The translations under genes and the position numbers were made by a program. From Sedimentibacter sp. (GTDB lineage Bacteria; Bacillota; Clostridia; Tissierellales; Sedimentibacteraceae), in assembly GCA_018436705.1 (NCBI GenBank), contig JAHDLA010000031.1, positions 1 to 59,572 of the forward strand: a stretch of DNA of 59,572 nt, given 5' to 3'. The notes beneath the pieces were generated by a model. It worked only from the letters and a program-made list of their open reading frames with translations, had not been told where the DNA came from and searched no databases. Below, one piece after another: positions 44,992-53,398 of the stretch (position 1 is the first letter of the stretch; the number at the start of each line of letters is the position of its first letter).

Positions 44992-45939
44992 TTGAAATTA
45001 GTAATAATTGAACCATTGGGCGTAGAAAGAGATGTTCTTCTAAAAATGGCAGAAGATACACTTGGCAGCAAGGTTGAAATTGTTTATTATGACACAAGAG
45101 TAACAGACACTGATGAATTGATTAAAAGAGGCAGAGATGCCGATATAATTGCCGTTTCCAACCTTCCTCTAAACAGTGAAGTAATAAACGGATGCAACAA
45201 TTTAAAAATGCTTGCAGTTGCATTTACAGGTGTGGATCATATTGCTATGGATACCTGCAAAGAAAAAAATATTACGGTTTGCAACTGTGCCGGTTATTCA
45301 AATGCCGCAGTAAGCGATTTGGTATTCGGACTGATAATTTCTATATACAGAAATATAATTCCATGCAACGAAGCCGTAAGAAGGTCAGGAACAAAGGACG
45401 GGCTGGTAGGATTTGAACTTGAAAGTAAAAAATTCGGAGTTGTTGGAACAGGTGCTATAGGAAGCAGAGTATGTGCAATAGCAAAGGCATTTGGCTGTCA
45501 GGTATATGCTTACTCAAGAACAGTAAAAAATGTTGACGGAGTACACTATGTTGATTTGGACACATTGCTGTCAACCTGCGACATTATTTCACTCCATGTT
45601 CCTCTGAACAATTCTACAAAACATTTAATAAACAGAGAAAAAATCTCATTAATGAAGAAAAGCGCCATATTGATAAATACTGCCAGAGGGCCTGTTATTG
45701 ACAGTGATGCCCTTGCAGAAGCTTTGAATACCGAAAAAATTGCAGGTGCAGGTATTGACGTATTTGAAACCGAACCTCCAATTTCTGAGAATCATCCTCT
45801 TTTACAGGCAAAAAATCTCGTAGCCACACCTCATATTGCCTTTGCAACAAAAGAAGCTCTTGTAAAAAGAGCTGTCATAGTATTTGAAAATATAAAAGCA
45901 TACTTAAACGGCAAGCCTCAAAATGTAATGAACAAATAA
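44992..45939 (+). CDS. D-isomer 2-hydroxyacid dehydrogenase
   Basis: 315 residues from a TTG start at 44992, eight bases after GAAAGGA; the ATG at 44959 has no ribosome binding site. The NAD-binding motif is FGVVGTGAIGSRVCAIA, and the catalytic Arg (INTARGPVID), Glu (DVFETEPPIS) and His (ATPHIAFATKE) are present. It is closer to glyoxylate/hydroxypyruvate reductase or phosphoglycerate-dehydrogenase-like enzymes than the paralogue at 4233, but the substrate is unproven. It has its own promoter and terminator, so works as a single gene. Confidence 0.87.
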   Translation: MKLVIIEPLGVERDVLLKMAEDTLGSKVEIVYYDTRVTDTDELIKRGRDADIIAVSNLPLNSEVINGCNNLKMLAVAFTGVDHIAMDTCKEKNITVCNCAGYSNAAVSDLVFGLIISIYRNIIPCNEAVRRSGTKDGLVGFELESKKFGVVGTGAIGSRVCAIAKAFGCQVYAYSRTVKNVDGVHYVDLDTLLSTCDIISLHVPLNNSTKHLINREKISLMKKSAILINTARGPVIDSDALAEALNTEKIAGAGIDVFETEPPISENHPLLQAKNLVATPHIAFATKEALVKRAVIVFENIKAYLNGKPQNVMNK

Positions 45940-45955
45940 TTTGGGCATTGAATGC

Positions 45956-45989
45956 AAAAAGTTCCGAAAAAAATTTCGGAACTTTTTTA
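45956..45989 (+). terminator. Intrinsic terminator after the dehydrogenase
   Basis: AAAAAGTTCCGAAA and TTTCGGAACTTTTTT around four A residues; usable from both strands. Confidence 0.88.
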
Positions 45990-46070
45990 TATATAATATG
46001 AATATATCAGAATCATAGGTTATATTTTATTAATTTTAGTTAGAGGGATTCCTGACATATTTCATATAGA

Positions 46071-47006
46071 CTAAATAGCATATTCAACAGATTTTTCTTC
46101 TTGGTTCTTAAATAACCTAAATATATTTTTAAGCAGCTTGAAACAATTTTTTACGGTCTTTTTATCTTCATCATCAATTAGAGGGTTCAATTCCACAAAA
46201 TCCATTGAAGCTATGTGTACACCGCCTATTAACTGTGCAAAAATATTTTCGCCTTCCTCCAGGCTGAATCCTTCTGAAACAGCTGTTCCGGTTCCGGGCA
46301 CCAATGATTTATCCAGCGCATCTATATCAAAGCTGAGATGCACAGCATCTACTTCAGAATTCTTTATTTTATTTATTATTACCTTAAGGGTGTTATCTAA
46401 ACCATTTTTGCGCACATCATCCATTGTATATAAATTCAGTTTGGATTTTTTCGCCAATTCATATTCGCCTGGGTCAATATCCCTAGCTCCTAAGATATAA
46501 ACATTCTCTGGTTTAACTTTCTGCCCATTATAATAAATATTTGTCAGTGCAGGATTTCCAAAATTCATAGATGCCGCAAGAGGCATGCCGTGAATATTTC
46601 CTGAAGGCGATGTATCTTCTGTATTTATGTCCGCATGGGCATCAACCCATATTACTGCTATTTCTTTAAAGTATTTACTTGTTCCGGCAATGCTTCCCAT
46701 TCCCAGCGAATGGTCTCCGCCTACTATAAAAGGAATTTCTCCTTCGCTTATTGAGTTGTACACAGCATCCGCAAGATTATTGTTGTATTCTGCAATTGGA
46801 TTAAGGTATTTCAATTTACTGCTACCTGAATATTTTTCTTCAGGTGAGGCAAAAGGTATTTCAATGTCTCCTTTATCGCATACATCATGGCCTTCCTCTT
46901 TAATTAATTCTAAGATTCCGTTTTCTTTAAATGTTTTCGGACCAAACTGGGCTCCCTCTCTGTCACAGCCGTAGTTTATAGGTACGCTAATTAAATTAAA
47001 TTTCAT
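46071..47006 (-). CDS. rocF: Arginase/agmatinase family ureohydrolase (arginase-like)
   Basis: 311 residues; the ATG at 47006 follows GGGAGGG, so the in-frame start at 47021 was dropped. The dimanganese ligands are in GGDHSLGMGS, WVDAHADINT and LSFDIDALDKSLVPGTGT, and the SGNIHGMPLA substrate loop matches arginases rather than agmatinases. It hydrolyses arginine to ornithine and urea, giving an amino-acid fermenter ornithine as fuel. It is a single leftward gene. Confidence 0.88.
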   Translation of the reverse strand: MKFNLISVPINYGCDREGAQFGPKTFKENGILELIKEEGHDVCDKGDIEIPFASPEEKYSGSSKLKYLNPIAEYNNNLADAVYNSISEGEIPFIVGGDHSLGMGSIAGTSKYFKEIAVIWVDAHADINTEDTSPSGNIHGMPLAASMNFGNPALTNIYYNGQKVKPENVYILGARDIDPGEYELAKKSKLNLYTMDDVRKNGLDNTLKVIINKIKNSEVDAVHLSFDIDALDKSLVPGTGTAVSEGFSLEEGENIFAQLIGGVHIASMDFVELNPLIDDEDKKTVKNCFKLLKNIFRLFKNQEEKSVEYAI

Positions 47007-47151
47007 GCAACACCCTCCCATTTTTTGAATTACACTTATAATTATAAATTATTTGTATATTTATGTCAACATCAATACACGATATTTTCACCTGCACTTA
47101 TTTTTTGCATGGTATTGCATAAAATATATTATATAAAGAAGTTTCTATATA

Positions 47152-47182
47152 CAAAAAAATCCCGGCTTTATTTCATCCGGAA
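47152..47182 (-). terminator. Intrinsic terminator of the RsgI-like gene
   Basis: On the minus strand TTCCGG-loop-CCGGGA (one G:U pair) is followed by TTTTTTTG, 32 bases past the stop at 47214. Confidence 0.7.
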
Positions 47183-47213
47183 CCTTCTATCAATGATGGT
47201 ATAATTTTAAACT

Positions 47214-47660
47214 TTATTCTTTTAATACAGATATTCCTTTTGTTTTTTCGTCTAAGGACTTCCCGTATCTTAGTCTAATTTCATTATTTAATTTCTCAGC
47301 CAAGGAACTGGCCTTATCTTCTGAAGCCTTTAAATTTACGACAGATACAACAAAATCAATGTCCTGAATTTCACTCACATCTCCGTTATCATAAAATTCG
47401 TCTATAGTTAGTGCTATTGCATCTGTAATATCTCTATGCATTAAATTACGCAGTTTAAGTTCAGAACTGCTGCCGATCTCTGCTTCAATTACTCTGTTAA
47501 ACCTATTTACCGTATATTTAACGGAAGGATTGCTGTTTAAGCTTATATAGCTTGATGGTGTTATATATAAATACCCGCCGTAAGCCGAAGCACCGAATAT
47601 GGCAGCAAAGAACATAAGATAGCATGACAATTTCACCAGGATTTTAATTGATTTTTTCAT
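47214..47660 (-). CDS. RsgI-like orphan membrane protein
   Basis: 148 residues, start at MKKSIKILVKL (47660) behind AAGGAAG; an in-frame ATG at 47684 has no ribosome binding site. One N-terminal transmembrane helix (about 8-32) is followed by an outside domain whose ITPSSYISLNSNPSVKYTVNRFNRVI resembles the RsgI anti-sigma family's conserved segment (SxxxNPSxExxVNRFxRV). RsgI proteins normally carry an N-terminal cytoplasmic anti-sigma domain that holds SigI; that part is missing here and no sigI gene is adjacent. It may be a reduced sensor or stand-alone domain. The match is by eye. Confidence 0.55.
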   Translation of the reverse strand: MKKSIKILVKLSCYLMFFAAIFGASAYGGYLYITPSSYISLNSNPSVKYTVNRFNRVIEAEIGSSSELKLRNLMHRDITDAIALTIDEFYDNGDVSEIQDIDFVVSVVNLKASEDKASSLAEKLNNEIRLRYGKSLDEKTKGISVLKE

Positions 47661-47969
47661 TTGTCTTTTCTTCCTTTCAGCCATTATAAGTTAAAGATAT
47701 GTCTTACTCATGACAGGATATCTGAAAAATTTCGTACTGCAATGCGGTATAAATGCAGCCAAAACACACACGAACATGCATAGTATCTGACTGAACATTA
47801 ATGCAGCAGCGGGCTTTTTCAACAGTCTGAGGTATGCTATATATACCACTATATTATTCTGTCCAAACAAAATTATGAATAAAAAAAGCACCCTTATTAG
47901 AGTGCCCTATTGAATTTTTTTTATAATTGTGCTCAATATTTTTTTATCAGCATAAATATAATACTTCTA
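47661..47969. other. Gene-poor stretch with a terminator
   Basis: No convincing gene. The leftward SemiSWEET terminator is at 47886-47911. A hydrophobic reading frame at 47691-47891 starts inside that terminator and has no ribosome binding site, so it is not called. Confidence 0.5.
47886..47911 (-). terminator. Intrinsic terminator of the SemiSWEET gene
   Basis: On the minus strand GCACTC-TAATAA-GGGTGC (one G:T pair) is followed by TTTTTTT. Confidence 0.7.
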
Positions 47970-48254
47970 TTACCAATGTACTGCCGAATCTTCTTCATGC
48001 TTCTTAAGTCTAAAATTTCTCAAGTACAGCGTAAAATCTATTGTTATCATAATAAAGTTAATGACGTATAAATAAACAACACTATCGTAAGAATAGAAAA
48101 GTTTATGCAAAATTCCAAAAGTATATCCCATTAGTAGGATTACCAAAAATACCGGACTCTTTCCTTCTATTGATTTTGATTTATAGGATCTGTAAATAGA
48201 AAATGGCCATGCTGATCCGAAACAAAGAAGCATTAATGTTTCAAAAATACTCAT
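47970..48254 (-). CDS. SemiSWEET/PQ-loop sugar-type transporter
   Basis: 94 residues with three transmembrane helices, the size of bacterial SemiSWEETs. The PQ-loop-like segment FGSAWPFSIYRSYKSKSIEGKSPVF (PQ replaced by WP) sits in the first helix-loop unit, as in family members. Two chains pair to form a small channel for sugars or related solutes. GGAGGG precedes the ATG. A perfect palindrome upstream (48273-48290) may control it. Substrate unknown. Confidence 0.82.
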   Translation of the reverse strand: MSIFETLMLLCFGSAWPFSIYRSYKSKSIEGKSPVFLVILLMGYTFGILHKLFYSYDSVVYLYVINFIMITIDFTLYLRNFRLKKHEEDSAVHW

Positions 48255-48272
48255 ATTCCCTCCAATATAGAT

Positions 48273-48290
48273 GTTGATTATATAATCAAC
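48273..48290. promoter_or_regulatory. Perfect 18-base palindrome upstream of SemiSWEET
   Basis: GTTGATTATATAATCAAC is fully self-complementary and starts 19 bases from the SemiSWEET start codon. It is a candidate operator for an unknown regulator. Confidence 0.5.
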
Positions 48291-48378
48291 AAAATACTTT
48301 AATATTATATAACAGAAATATTCATAAATCCACTAAAATATTGCCGGTTATTCAAATAAATATTCCTATAAAATCAAT

Positions 48379-48405
48379 AAAATCCCAAGCATATGTTGGG
48401 ATTTT
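48379..48405 (-). terminator. Bidirectional intrinsic terminator after namA
   Basis: AAAATCCCAA and TTGGGATTTT around a 7-base loop, between the Old Yellow Enzyme stop and the SemiSWEET promoter region. Confidence 0.85.
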
Positions 48406-48443
48406 ATTTCCAGGTAATCTTTACTGATTACTAATCATAGTCT

Positions 48444-49475
48444 CTATATTTTTCCGGTTCTGGCTGCTTCGTATTGTTTTGGCCATATTGCTATATTGCT
48501 TAACTTTTCGTCTGCATATAGAGGCCAATACGGGTTTTTTAAAAATGCGCGGCCTATAAATACAAGATCAGCTCTTCTGTTACGCAATATTTCTTCGGCC
48601 ATTTGTGGCTCAATTATCAAACCTCCCGCTATTACAGGAAGTTCTGTTTTTTCTTTTATTTTTTCCGCAAGCCTGATCTGGTAGCCTTGAAATCTCTCGG
48701 GCACGATGTTCACAACCCCTCCGGAGCTTACATCTATCAAATTGATTCCTTCGTCTTTCACCATATTTATCATCTCCGCAAGGTCCTCCGGGCGATTGCC
48801 TTCTTCATCATATTCCTCAGCAGAAACTCTCAGTAAAAGCGCCTTTTCTTCAGTCCACACTTTTCTTACTTCTCTTATAACCTCTTTAAGAAATCTTGCC
48901 CTTCTCTCTTTGCTTCCCCCATATTCGTCAGTTCTTTTATTTGTTAACGGTGATAAGAACTGGTTTATTAAATACCCATGGGCACCGTGTATTTCTATTA
49001 CATCGTAGCCTGCTCTAACACATCTTTCTGCTGCATATCCGAATGATTTAATTACTTCATGTATTTCTTCCGTCGTCATTTCAGCCGGAGTTCTGTATTT
49101 GTCACTGTATGCTATTGAACTGGGAGCAATTATTCTTTCATTTTCAGCTTCGCACTTTCTACCTGCATGATTAAGCTGAATTCCGATTTTAGCGCCATAT
49201 TTTTTACATGCATCCACAATCTTTTTTAGCCCTTCGACTTGAGAATCCTCCCAAATTCCCAAATCAGATGAGGAAATTCTTCCCTCGGGTTCAACCGCTG
49301 TTGCTTCCTGAATAATTAGCCCTGCTCCTCCCACAGCTCTCGTTGCGTAGTGTAAAACATGCCATTCAGTTGCCTTACCGTCATTTTCCGAAGAATACAT
49401 ACACATCGGTGCCATGACAATCCGATTCTTTAATTCTAAATTTTTAATTATGTAATTTGAAAATAATCTCGACAT
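48444..49475 (-). CDS. namA: NADPH dehydrogenase NamA/YqjM-like Old Yellow Enzyme
   Basis: 343 residues with GGAGGATAAA before the ATG. Motifs of the thermophilic-like Old Yellow Enzymes are present: the Cys25/Tyr27 pair in MAPMCMYSS, the paired histidines in EIHGAHGYLINQF, the FMN-binding LTNKRTDEYGG and GGLIIEPQMAEEIL, and the C-terminal arginine in YEAARTGKI. It reduces activated C=C double bonds with NAD(P)H. In anaerobes some relatives act on fermentation enoates or xenobiotics; the natural substrate is open. It is monocistronic. Confidence 0.9.
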   Translation of the reverse strand: MSRLFSNYIIKNLELKNRIVMAPMCMYSSENDGKATEWHVLHYATRAVGGAGLIIQEATAVEPEGRISSSDLGIWEDSQVEGLKKIVDACKKYGAKIGIQLNHAGRKCEAENERIIAPSSIAYSDKYRTPAEMTTEEIHEVIKSFGYAAERCVRAGYDVIEIHGAHGYLINQFLSPLTNKRTDEYGGSKERRARFLKEVIREVRKVWTEEKALLLRVSAEEYDEEGNRPEDLAEMINMVKDEGINLIDVSSGGVVNIVPERFQGYQIRLAEKIKEKTELPVIAGGLIIEPQMAEEILRNRRADLVFIGRAFLKNPYWPLYADEKLSNIAIWPKQYEAARTGKI

Positions 49476-49531
49476 TTTATCCTCCGTTTATTTATATTAT
49501 ACCAAATAAAGAGCAACCTAAACCACTTATA

Positions 49532-49575
49532 TTACGGTATCCGGGCAGCGAAAATATAACGCAGCTGATACCGTA
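49532..49575. repeat. Inverted repeat between the SpoIID-like gene and namA
   Basis: TTACGGTATC (49533-49542) and GATACCGTAA (49566-49575) are complementary, with CAGC/GCTG as an inner pair. No T-run follows on either strand, so it is more likely a binding site or RNA-processing structure than a terminator. Confidence 0.45.
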
Positions 49576-49591
49576 AAAAAGTATTCCGCTT

Positions 49592-51037
49592 TTATATAAT
49601 CGGCTGCCCCCCGGACGATGCTCCGTATCTTTGACTTCTGTATACCTCCACGATGGTGTCCCATGTATTTGCGTCTAAAATCCCTGTGGGTTCCATACCT
49701 TGTGTCCCTTGGAAAGCCTGCACAGCACGACGTGTATTTTCATCATATACTCCGCTTGGCTCAAATGGAGGAATTGCAGGAATGATCAGCGAAATATAAT
49801 ACAGCATTTCCTGAATAATATAAATCAGAGGACTTTCATCACCTGGTTTGAACTCAACACCGGGCCATCTAAACCTTGGAAGATATACAGCTTCCTCAGG
49901 TAATGATTCAAGTATACCAAACAGGCTGGACATCAAGGCGTCAAAAGTTTCTCTGTTAACGGCACCTGTCGGTTCAAAGCCCATTGATTTTTGGAAATCC
50001 ATAACCGAGTTTCTCGTTTGTTCATCAAAAAATCCTGTTATAGGAACACCGCGTATGGATGGATAATAGGCCGATAAAACATTTAAAGCATATTGTATTA
50101 ATTCTATTTCCGCCCTTATGTCTCCCTCAAGATATGCCTCCTCTGTTATTCCATCCACCTGGCTTATTAAATTTTCCTGTGTTGTGAGCTCTTCAAGCCT
50201 TGCAATCGAATTATATCTTTGTATTATCATATACCACGTAGCTTTATCTATATCTCCGGTAACTGGAAGATTAAATATACTTTGAAAAGCCCTTACGGCA
50301 TCCTCTGTGGATTGGTTAAAACTCCCTGTAATAGGCTTAATTTGAGGAATTCCAGGATAATTACCCCTTATTCTGTCCAAATAAAGCTGCATTCTTAAAA
50401 CATAGATATTCGAATCACCCAGCTGAAACACTTCACCGGGAAAAGAATTTTCGGTATTTACTATGGGTGTACCAGTTTCAATATTTATATCTTCTCCATA
50501 ATAGTATCTTAATATTTCTATAGGCGAATAACCTGCAGCTGACAAGTCAACTGTTCCCCATTGCTGCAAGCCTTCACACTGTAATATTTTTCCATCGCAA
50601 AACTTGGCATATAGTGGCTGCATTTGACCCTCCCTGGCAATATAGTGAGTAAAAACCTCATCAGCTACAGCATTTATTGTGTCAAACAATCCCCTGTTTA
50701 GAATAAACTCCTGATCGTATTGGGGAGAGCTTGTAATATCAAAATCATACCCCCTGGATCTGTACCATTCCGTATAAACTCTGTTTAGAGCAAACGATGT
50801 AATTGCGTGCACGTTGGCTTTTAAAGCAGATTCCGGCCATGTTGGATATAACTCGCTGGATGCAACATTTTTAATGTAATACAGAAAAGGAACAGTTACA
50901 TCCTCAGCTTCCTCATCAGGGTTACCCAAATGAACAGTTATAGTGTTTGGAATCGTAATGTTGTATAAATTATTTAAGTCTTGTGCTGCTTGATTCAAAT
51001 ACTTTATTGCATTATTTTTCGAATTATTTTTAAACAT
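49592..51037 (-). CDS. SpoIID/LytB-like domain with three peptidoglycan-binding domains
   Basis: 481 residues; start at MFKNNSKNNAIKYLN (51037) behind GGGAG. Residues about 40-170 resemble a SpoIID/LytB domain (YPTWPESALKANVHAITSFALNR, with ILNRGLF and YYYGEDINIET). Three peptidoglycan_binding_1 domains follow: near 200-265 (PITGSFNQSTEDAVRAFQS), 290-365 (ITGFFDEQTRNSVMDFQKS) and 400-470 (YDENTRRAVQAFQG). No signal peptide or transmembrane helix is seen, although the domains act on peptidoglycan, so export, if it occurs, is non-classical, for example in the mother cell or spore. Function is inferred as cortex or wall remodelling. Confidence 0.78.
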   Translation of the reverse strand: MFKNNSKNNAIKYLNQAAQDLNNLYNITIPNTITVHLGNPDEEAEDVTVPFLYYIKNVASSELYPTWPESALKANVHAITSFALNRVYTEWYRSRGYDFDITSSPQYDQEFILNRGLFDTINAVADEVFTHYIAREGQMQPLYAKFCDGKILQCEGLQQWGTVDLSAAGYSPIEILRYYYGEDINIETGTPIVNTENSFPGEVFQLGDSNIYVLRMQLYLDRIRGNYPGIPQIKPITGSFNQSTEDAVRAFQSIFNLPVTGDIDKATWYMIIQRYNSIARLEELTTQENLISQVDGITEEAYLEGDIRAEIELIQYALNVLSAYYPSIRGVPITGFFDEQTRNSVMDFQKSMGFEPTGAVNRETFDALMSSLFGILESLPEEAVYLPRFRWPGVEFKPGDESPLIYIIQEMLYYISLIIPAIPPFEPSGVYDENTRRAVQAFQGTQGMEPTGILDANTWDTIVEVYRSQRYGASSGGQPII

Positions 51038-51201
51038 ATCTTCTCCCATTCCTGTCACATCAATACATATAAAGTAAAATACATTGTATTCTAATATCTA
51101 ATATATGCTTAAATTTTGACTTTGATTATAATTAAGCATAAAGTTTTACCTTCAGGAGTAAGAATTTACATTCGGCAAACAATTAGCATTCAACAACTGT
51201 C

Positions 51202-51230
51202 TTGTTTGCATTAATTCATTATGATATAAT
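51202..51230 (+). promoter_or_regulatory. SigA-type promoter of the hflKC operon
   Basis: TTGTTT (51202-51207) and TATAAT (51225-51230) with a 17-base spacer and an extended -10 TG (51222-51223). The start would be near 51237, giving a ~180-base leader. Confidence 0.65.
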
Positions 51231-51236
51231 AAATGC

Positions 51237-51415
51237 GGCGGACAGAACAAAACTTTGTTGGTTTACACAATCTAGTATTCGCATATATACCAAGCAAACT
51301 GATTAGAAGATTGTGCATGTGGTATTATATTTCAAAGAAACAACCTTCAATCTTAATGGCTTTGCCATCAATCTGAGGGGTATACCCACTCCTCAAATTT
51401 TATAAAGGAGCAGAA
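51237..51415 (+). promoter_or_regulatory. Structured hflKC leader with mutually exclusive pairings
   Basis: CACAATCT (51266-51273) pairs with AGATTGTG (51308-51315). The same AAGATTG (51307-51313) can instead pair with CAATCTT at 51348-51354, and CAATCT recurs at 51369-51374. ATGGC-TTT-GCCAT forms a hairpin at 51356-51368. TGAGGGG (51374-51380) pairs with CTCCTCA (51389-51395), but CTCCT (51389-51393) can instead pair with AGGAG (51406-51410), the hflK ribosome binding site. Such alternatives are typical of switch-type leaders. No known riboswitch family is recognised, and the 51038-51236 part of this gap holds nothing else. Confidence 0.55.
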
Positions 51416-52480
51416 ATGAAAATGAATAATTTTATTGAAAAATTAATAAGCTTAATCGATAATTCAAAAAAAACGAATAATCAGTTTGAGTTTGGAGATC
51501 AGGGCTTTAACGAAAAACCTCCTAAAAAGAAAAAAAACACCAAGGCACTGCTTATACTTCCTCTTCTGATATTAGTAGTCTACGCCGTTATGTCCTGCCA
51601 GTATACAGTTGAAGAATCTGAACAAGCTGTTGTAACAACTCTTGGTAAAGTTACAAGTGTTGAAACAGCCGGACTGCATTTTAAGCTTCCATATCCAGTT
51701 CAGAATGTTACAAAGGTAGCAGTAAACAAAACACAAAAACTGCAAATCGGATATGCAAGCGGAAGCGAATCTAACGTTGATAAGAGCTCTACTGTTACGG
51801 AAGAATCTAAAATGATAACAGGCGATTTTAATATTGTCAATATTGACTTTTTCATAGAATGGAAAATTTCAGATCCTGTTAAATTTCTTTATAACTCTGA
51901 TGAACCTTCCCACATTCTGAAAATGATATCTCAATCCTCTGCAAGAAGCATAATAGGTTCTAAAAATGTAGACGGAGTATTGACAACAGAAAAATCAATT
52001 ATTCAGGCAGAAATAAAAGAAAAAATAATAAATAAACTTGAAAGCTATGATCTTGGAGTCCAAATACTTGATGTGAAAATCCAGGACAGTGAGCCTCCTA
52101 CTGCCGATGTTATCAAAGCATTTAAAGAGGTTGAAACCGCAAAGCAAGAAAAGGAAACACGAATTAATGAAGCTCTGGCTTACAAAAATAAAACATTGCC
52201 CGATGCTGAAAGCAAAGCAGACAAATTAATAAGAGACGCGGAATCTTACAAAGAATCTAAAATTAACCAAGCAAGCGGCGAGGTTGCAAGGTTTAATGCA
52301 ATGTACGAGGAATATGCCAAGAACAAGGGCATAACCAGAACAAGAATGTACTTGGAAACCATCGAGGAAATTTTGCCTGACATAACAGTGTACATAGACT
52401 CATCAGAAGGCGGAGTGCAGAAACTTCTGCCACTTAAGAGCTTTTCCGAATCTGAGGAAACTACCGGAGGTGAACAATAA
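51416..52480 (+). CDS. hflK: HflK-type SPFH membrane protein
   Basis: 354 residues. A positively charged N-terminus (PPKKKKNTK) is followed by one transmembrane helix (about 43-62) and the SPFH/band-7 domain, which starts at TVEESEQAVVTTLGKV and ends near ILDVKIQDSEPP. A coiled-coil-rich tail follows (VETAKQEKETRINEALAYKNK). HflK pairs with HflC to form a large membrane cage around the FtsH protease and tune its activity. AAAGGAG lies before the ATG. The TAATG at its end overlaps the hflC start by one base, showing coupling. Confidence 0.92.
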   Translation: MKMNNFIEKLISLIDNSKKTNNQFEFGDQGFNEKPPKKKKNTKALLILPLLILVVYAVMSCQYTVEESEQAVVTTLGKVTSVETAGLHFKLPYPVQNVTKVAVNKTQKLQIGYASGSESNVDKSSTVTEESKMITGDFNIVNIDFFIEWKISDPVKFLYNSDEPSHILKMISQSSARSIIGSKNVDGVLTTEKSIIQAEIKEKIINKLESYDLGVQILDVKIQDSEPPTADVIKAFKEVETAKQEKETRINEALAYKNKTLPDAESKADKLIRDAESYKESKINQASGEVARFNAMYEEYAKNKGITRTRMYLETIEEILPDITVYIDSSEGGVQKLLPLKSFSESEETTGGEQ

Positions 52481-53370
52481 TGCAGGAAACTAAGAAAAAA
52501 AGCAATTTAGGATCATTTTTAAGAGTTTTGATACTTATATTGCTTGTTGCAGCATTTGCCAGCACAGCATACATAGTGCGAGAAAATGAATACGCGTATA
52601 TAACCCGTTTCTCCAAATTCGTCAAAATTCAAGACACTGCAGGACTTCACTTTAAAGTTCCTGTACTCGACAAAGTCGAAAAAATTCCTCAGTACAGAAT
52701 GAAGTATGATATACCTCCGTCTGAAGTGCTGACAGGAGATAAAAAGACGCTGGTAGTCGACAATTTTGCAGTATGGCAAATTGATAACCCCCAAACATTT
52801 ATGAGAACTGTAAGCAGAATTTCTGAAATGGAAAACCGAATAGATGCTGTTGTTTACAATGCAGTTAAAAATACTTTGGGCACAATGAACCAAACTGAAA
52901 TCATTAATTCCGATAACAGCTCAATTGATGACATAAATATAAAAATAACTGATACTGTAAACAGTCAGCTCAAAAATTATGGCGTTTCCACAATAGCAGT
53001 CGAAATAAAACGTCTGGATCTGCCAAACGACAACGAAACAGCCGTTTATAACCGAATGATTTCGGAAAGAACTCAGATGGCTGAAAGCTACAGAGCCGAA
53101 GGTAACCTTGAAGCAAGCAAGGTTGTGAATGAAACTGACAAAGAAGTCGGAATACTTCTTTCAAAAGCCAAGGCGACCGCCGAGGAATTAAAGGGTCAGG
53201 GTGAAAGCGAATATATGAAAATAATTGCCGCCGCATATTCAACAGAAGACAGGGTACAATATTATGAGTTTATAAGAAGTCTGGAAGCTCTTAAAACCAC
53301 GATGCAGGGTGACAAAACAGTTATACTTCCTGCAGACAGTTTCATAGTCAAAGTATTGAACGGAAATTAA
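52480..53370 (+). CDS. hflC: HflC-type SPFH membrane protein
   Basis: 296 residues. One N-terminal transmembrane helix (LRVLILILLVAAFASTAYIV, about 14-33) is followed by the SPFH domain, starting YIVRENEYAYITRFSKFV and continuing through VVDNFAVWQIDNPQTFMR. The signature EARVVNE-like stretch (LEASKVVNETDKEVGILLSKAKATAEELKGQGESEYMKI) is typical of HflC. It is the partner of HflK in the FtsH-regulating complex. Its start codon overlaps the hflK stop, so the two are translated together. Confidence 0.93.
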   Translation: MQETKKKSNLGSFLRVLILILLVAAFASTAYIVRENEYAYITRFSKFVKIQDTAGLHFKVPVLDKVEKIPQYRMKYDIPPSEVLTGDKKTLVVDNFAVWQIDNPQTFMRTVSRISEMENRIDAVVYNAVKNTLGTMNQTEIINSDNSSIDDINIKITDTVNSQLKNYGVSTIAVEIKRLDLPNDNETAVYNRMISERTQMAESYRAEGNLEASKVVNETDKEVGILLSKAKATAEELKGQGESEYMKIIAAAYSTEDRVQYYEFIRSLEALKTTMQGDKTVILPADSFIVKVLNGN

Positions 53371-53398
53371 AATATACTAAGCTAACCGAGGTGATTTA

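Noticed and set aside
47691..47891. Hydrophobic 66-residue leftward reading frame
   Set aside because: Its GTG start lies inside the SemiSWEET terminator, no ribosome binding site precedes it, and the sequence matches no family.
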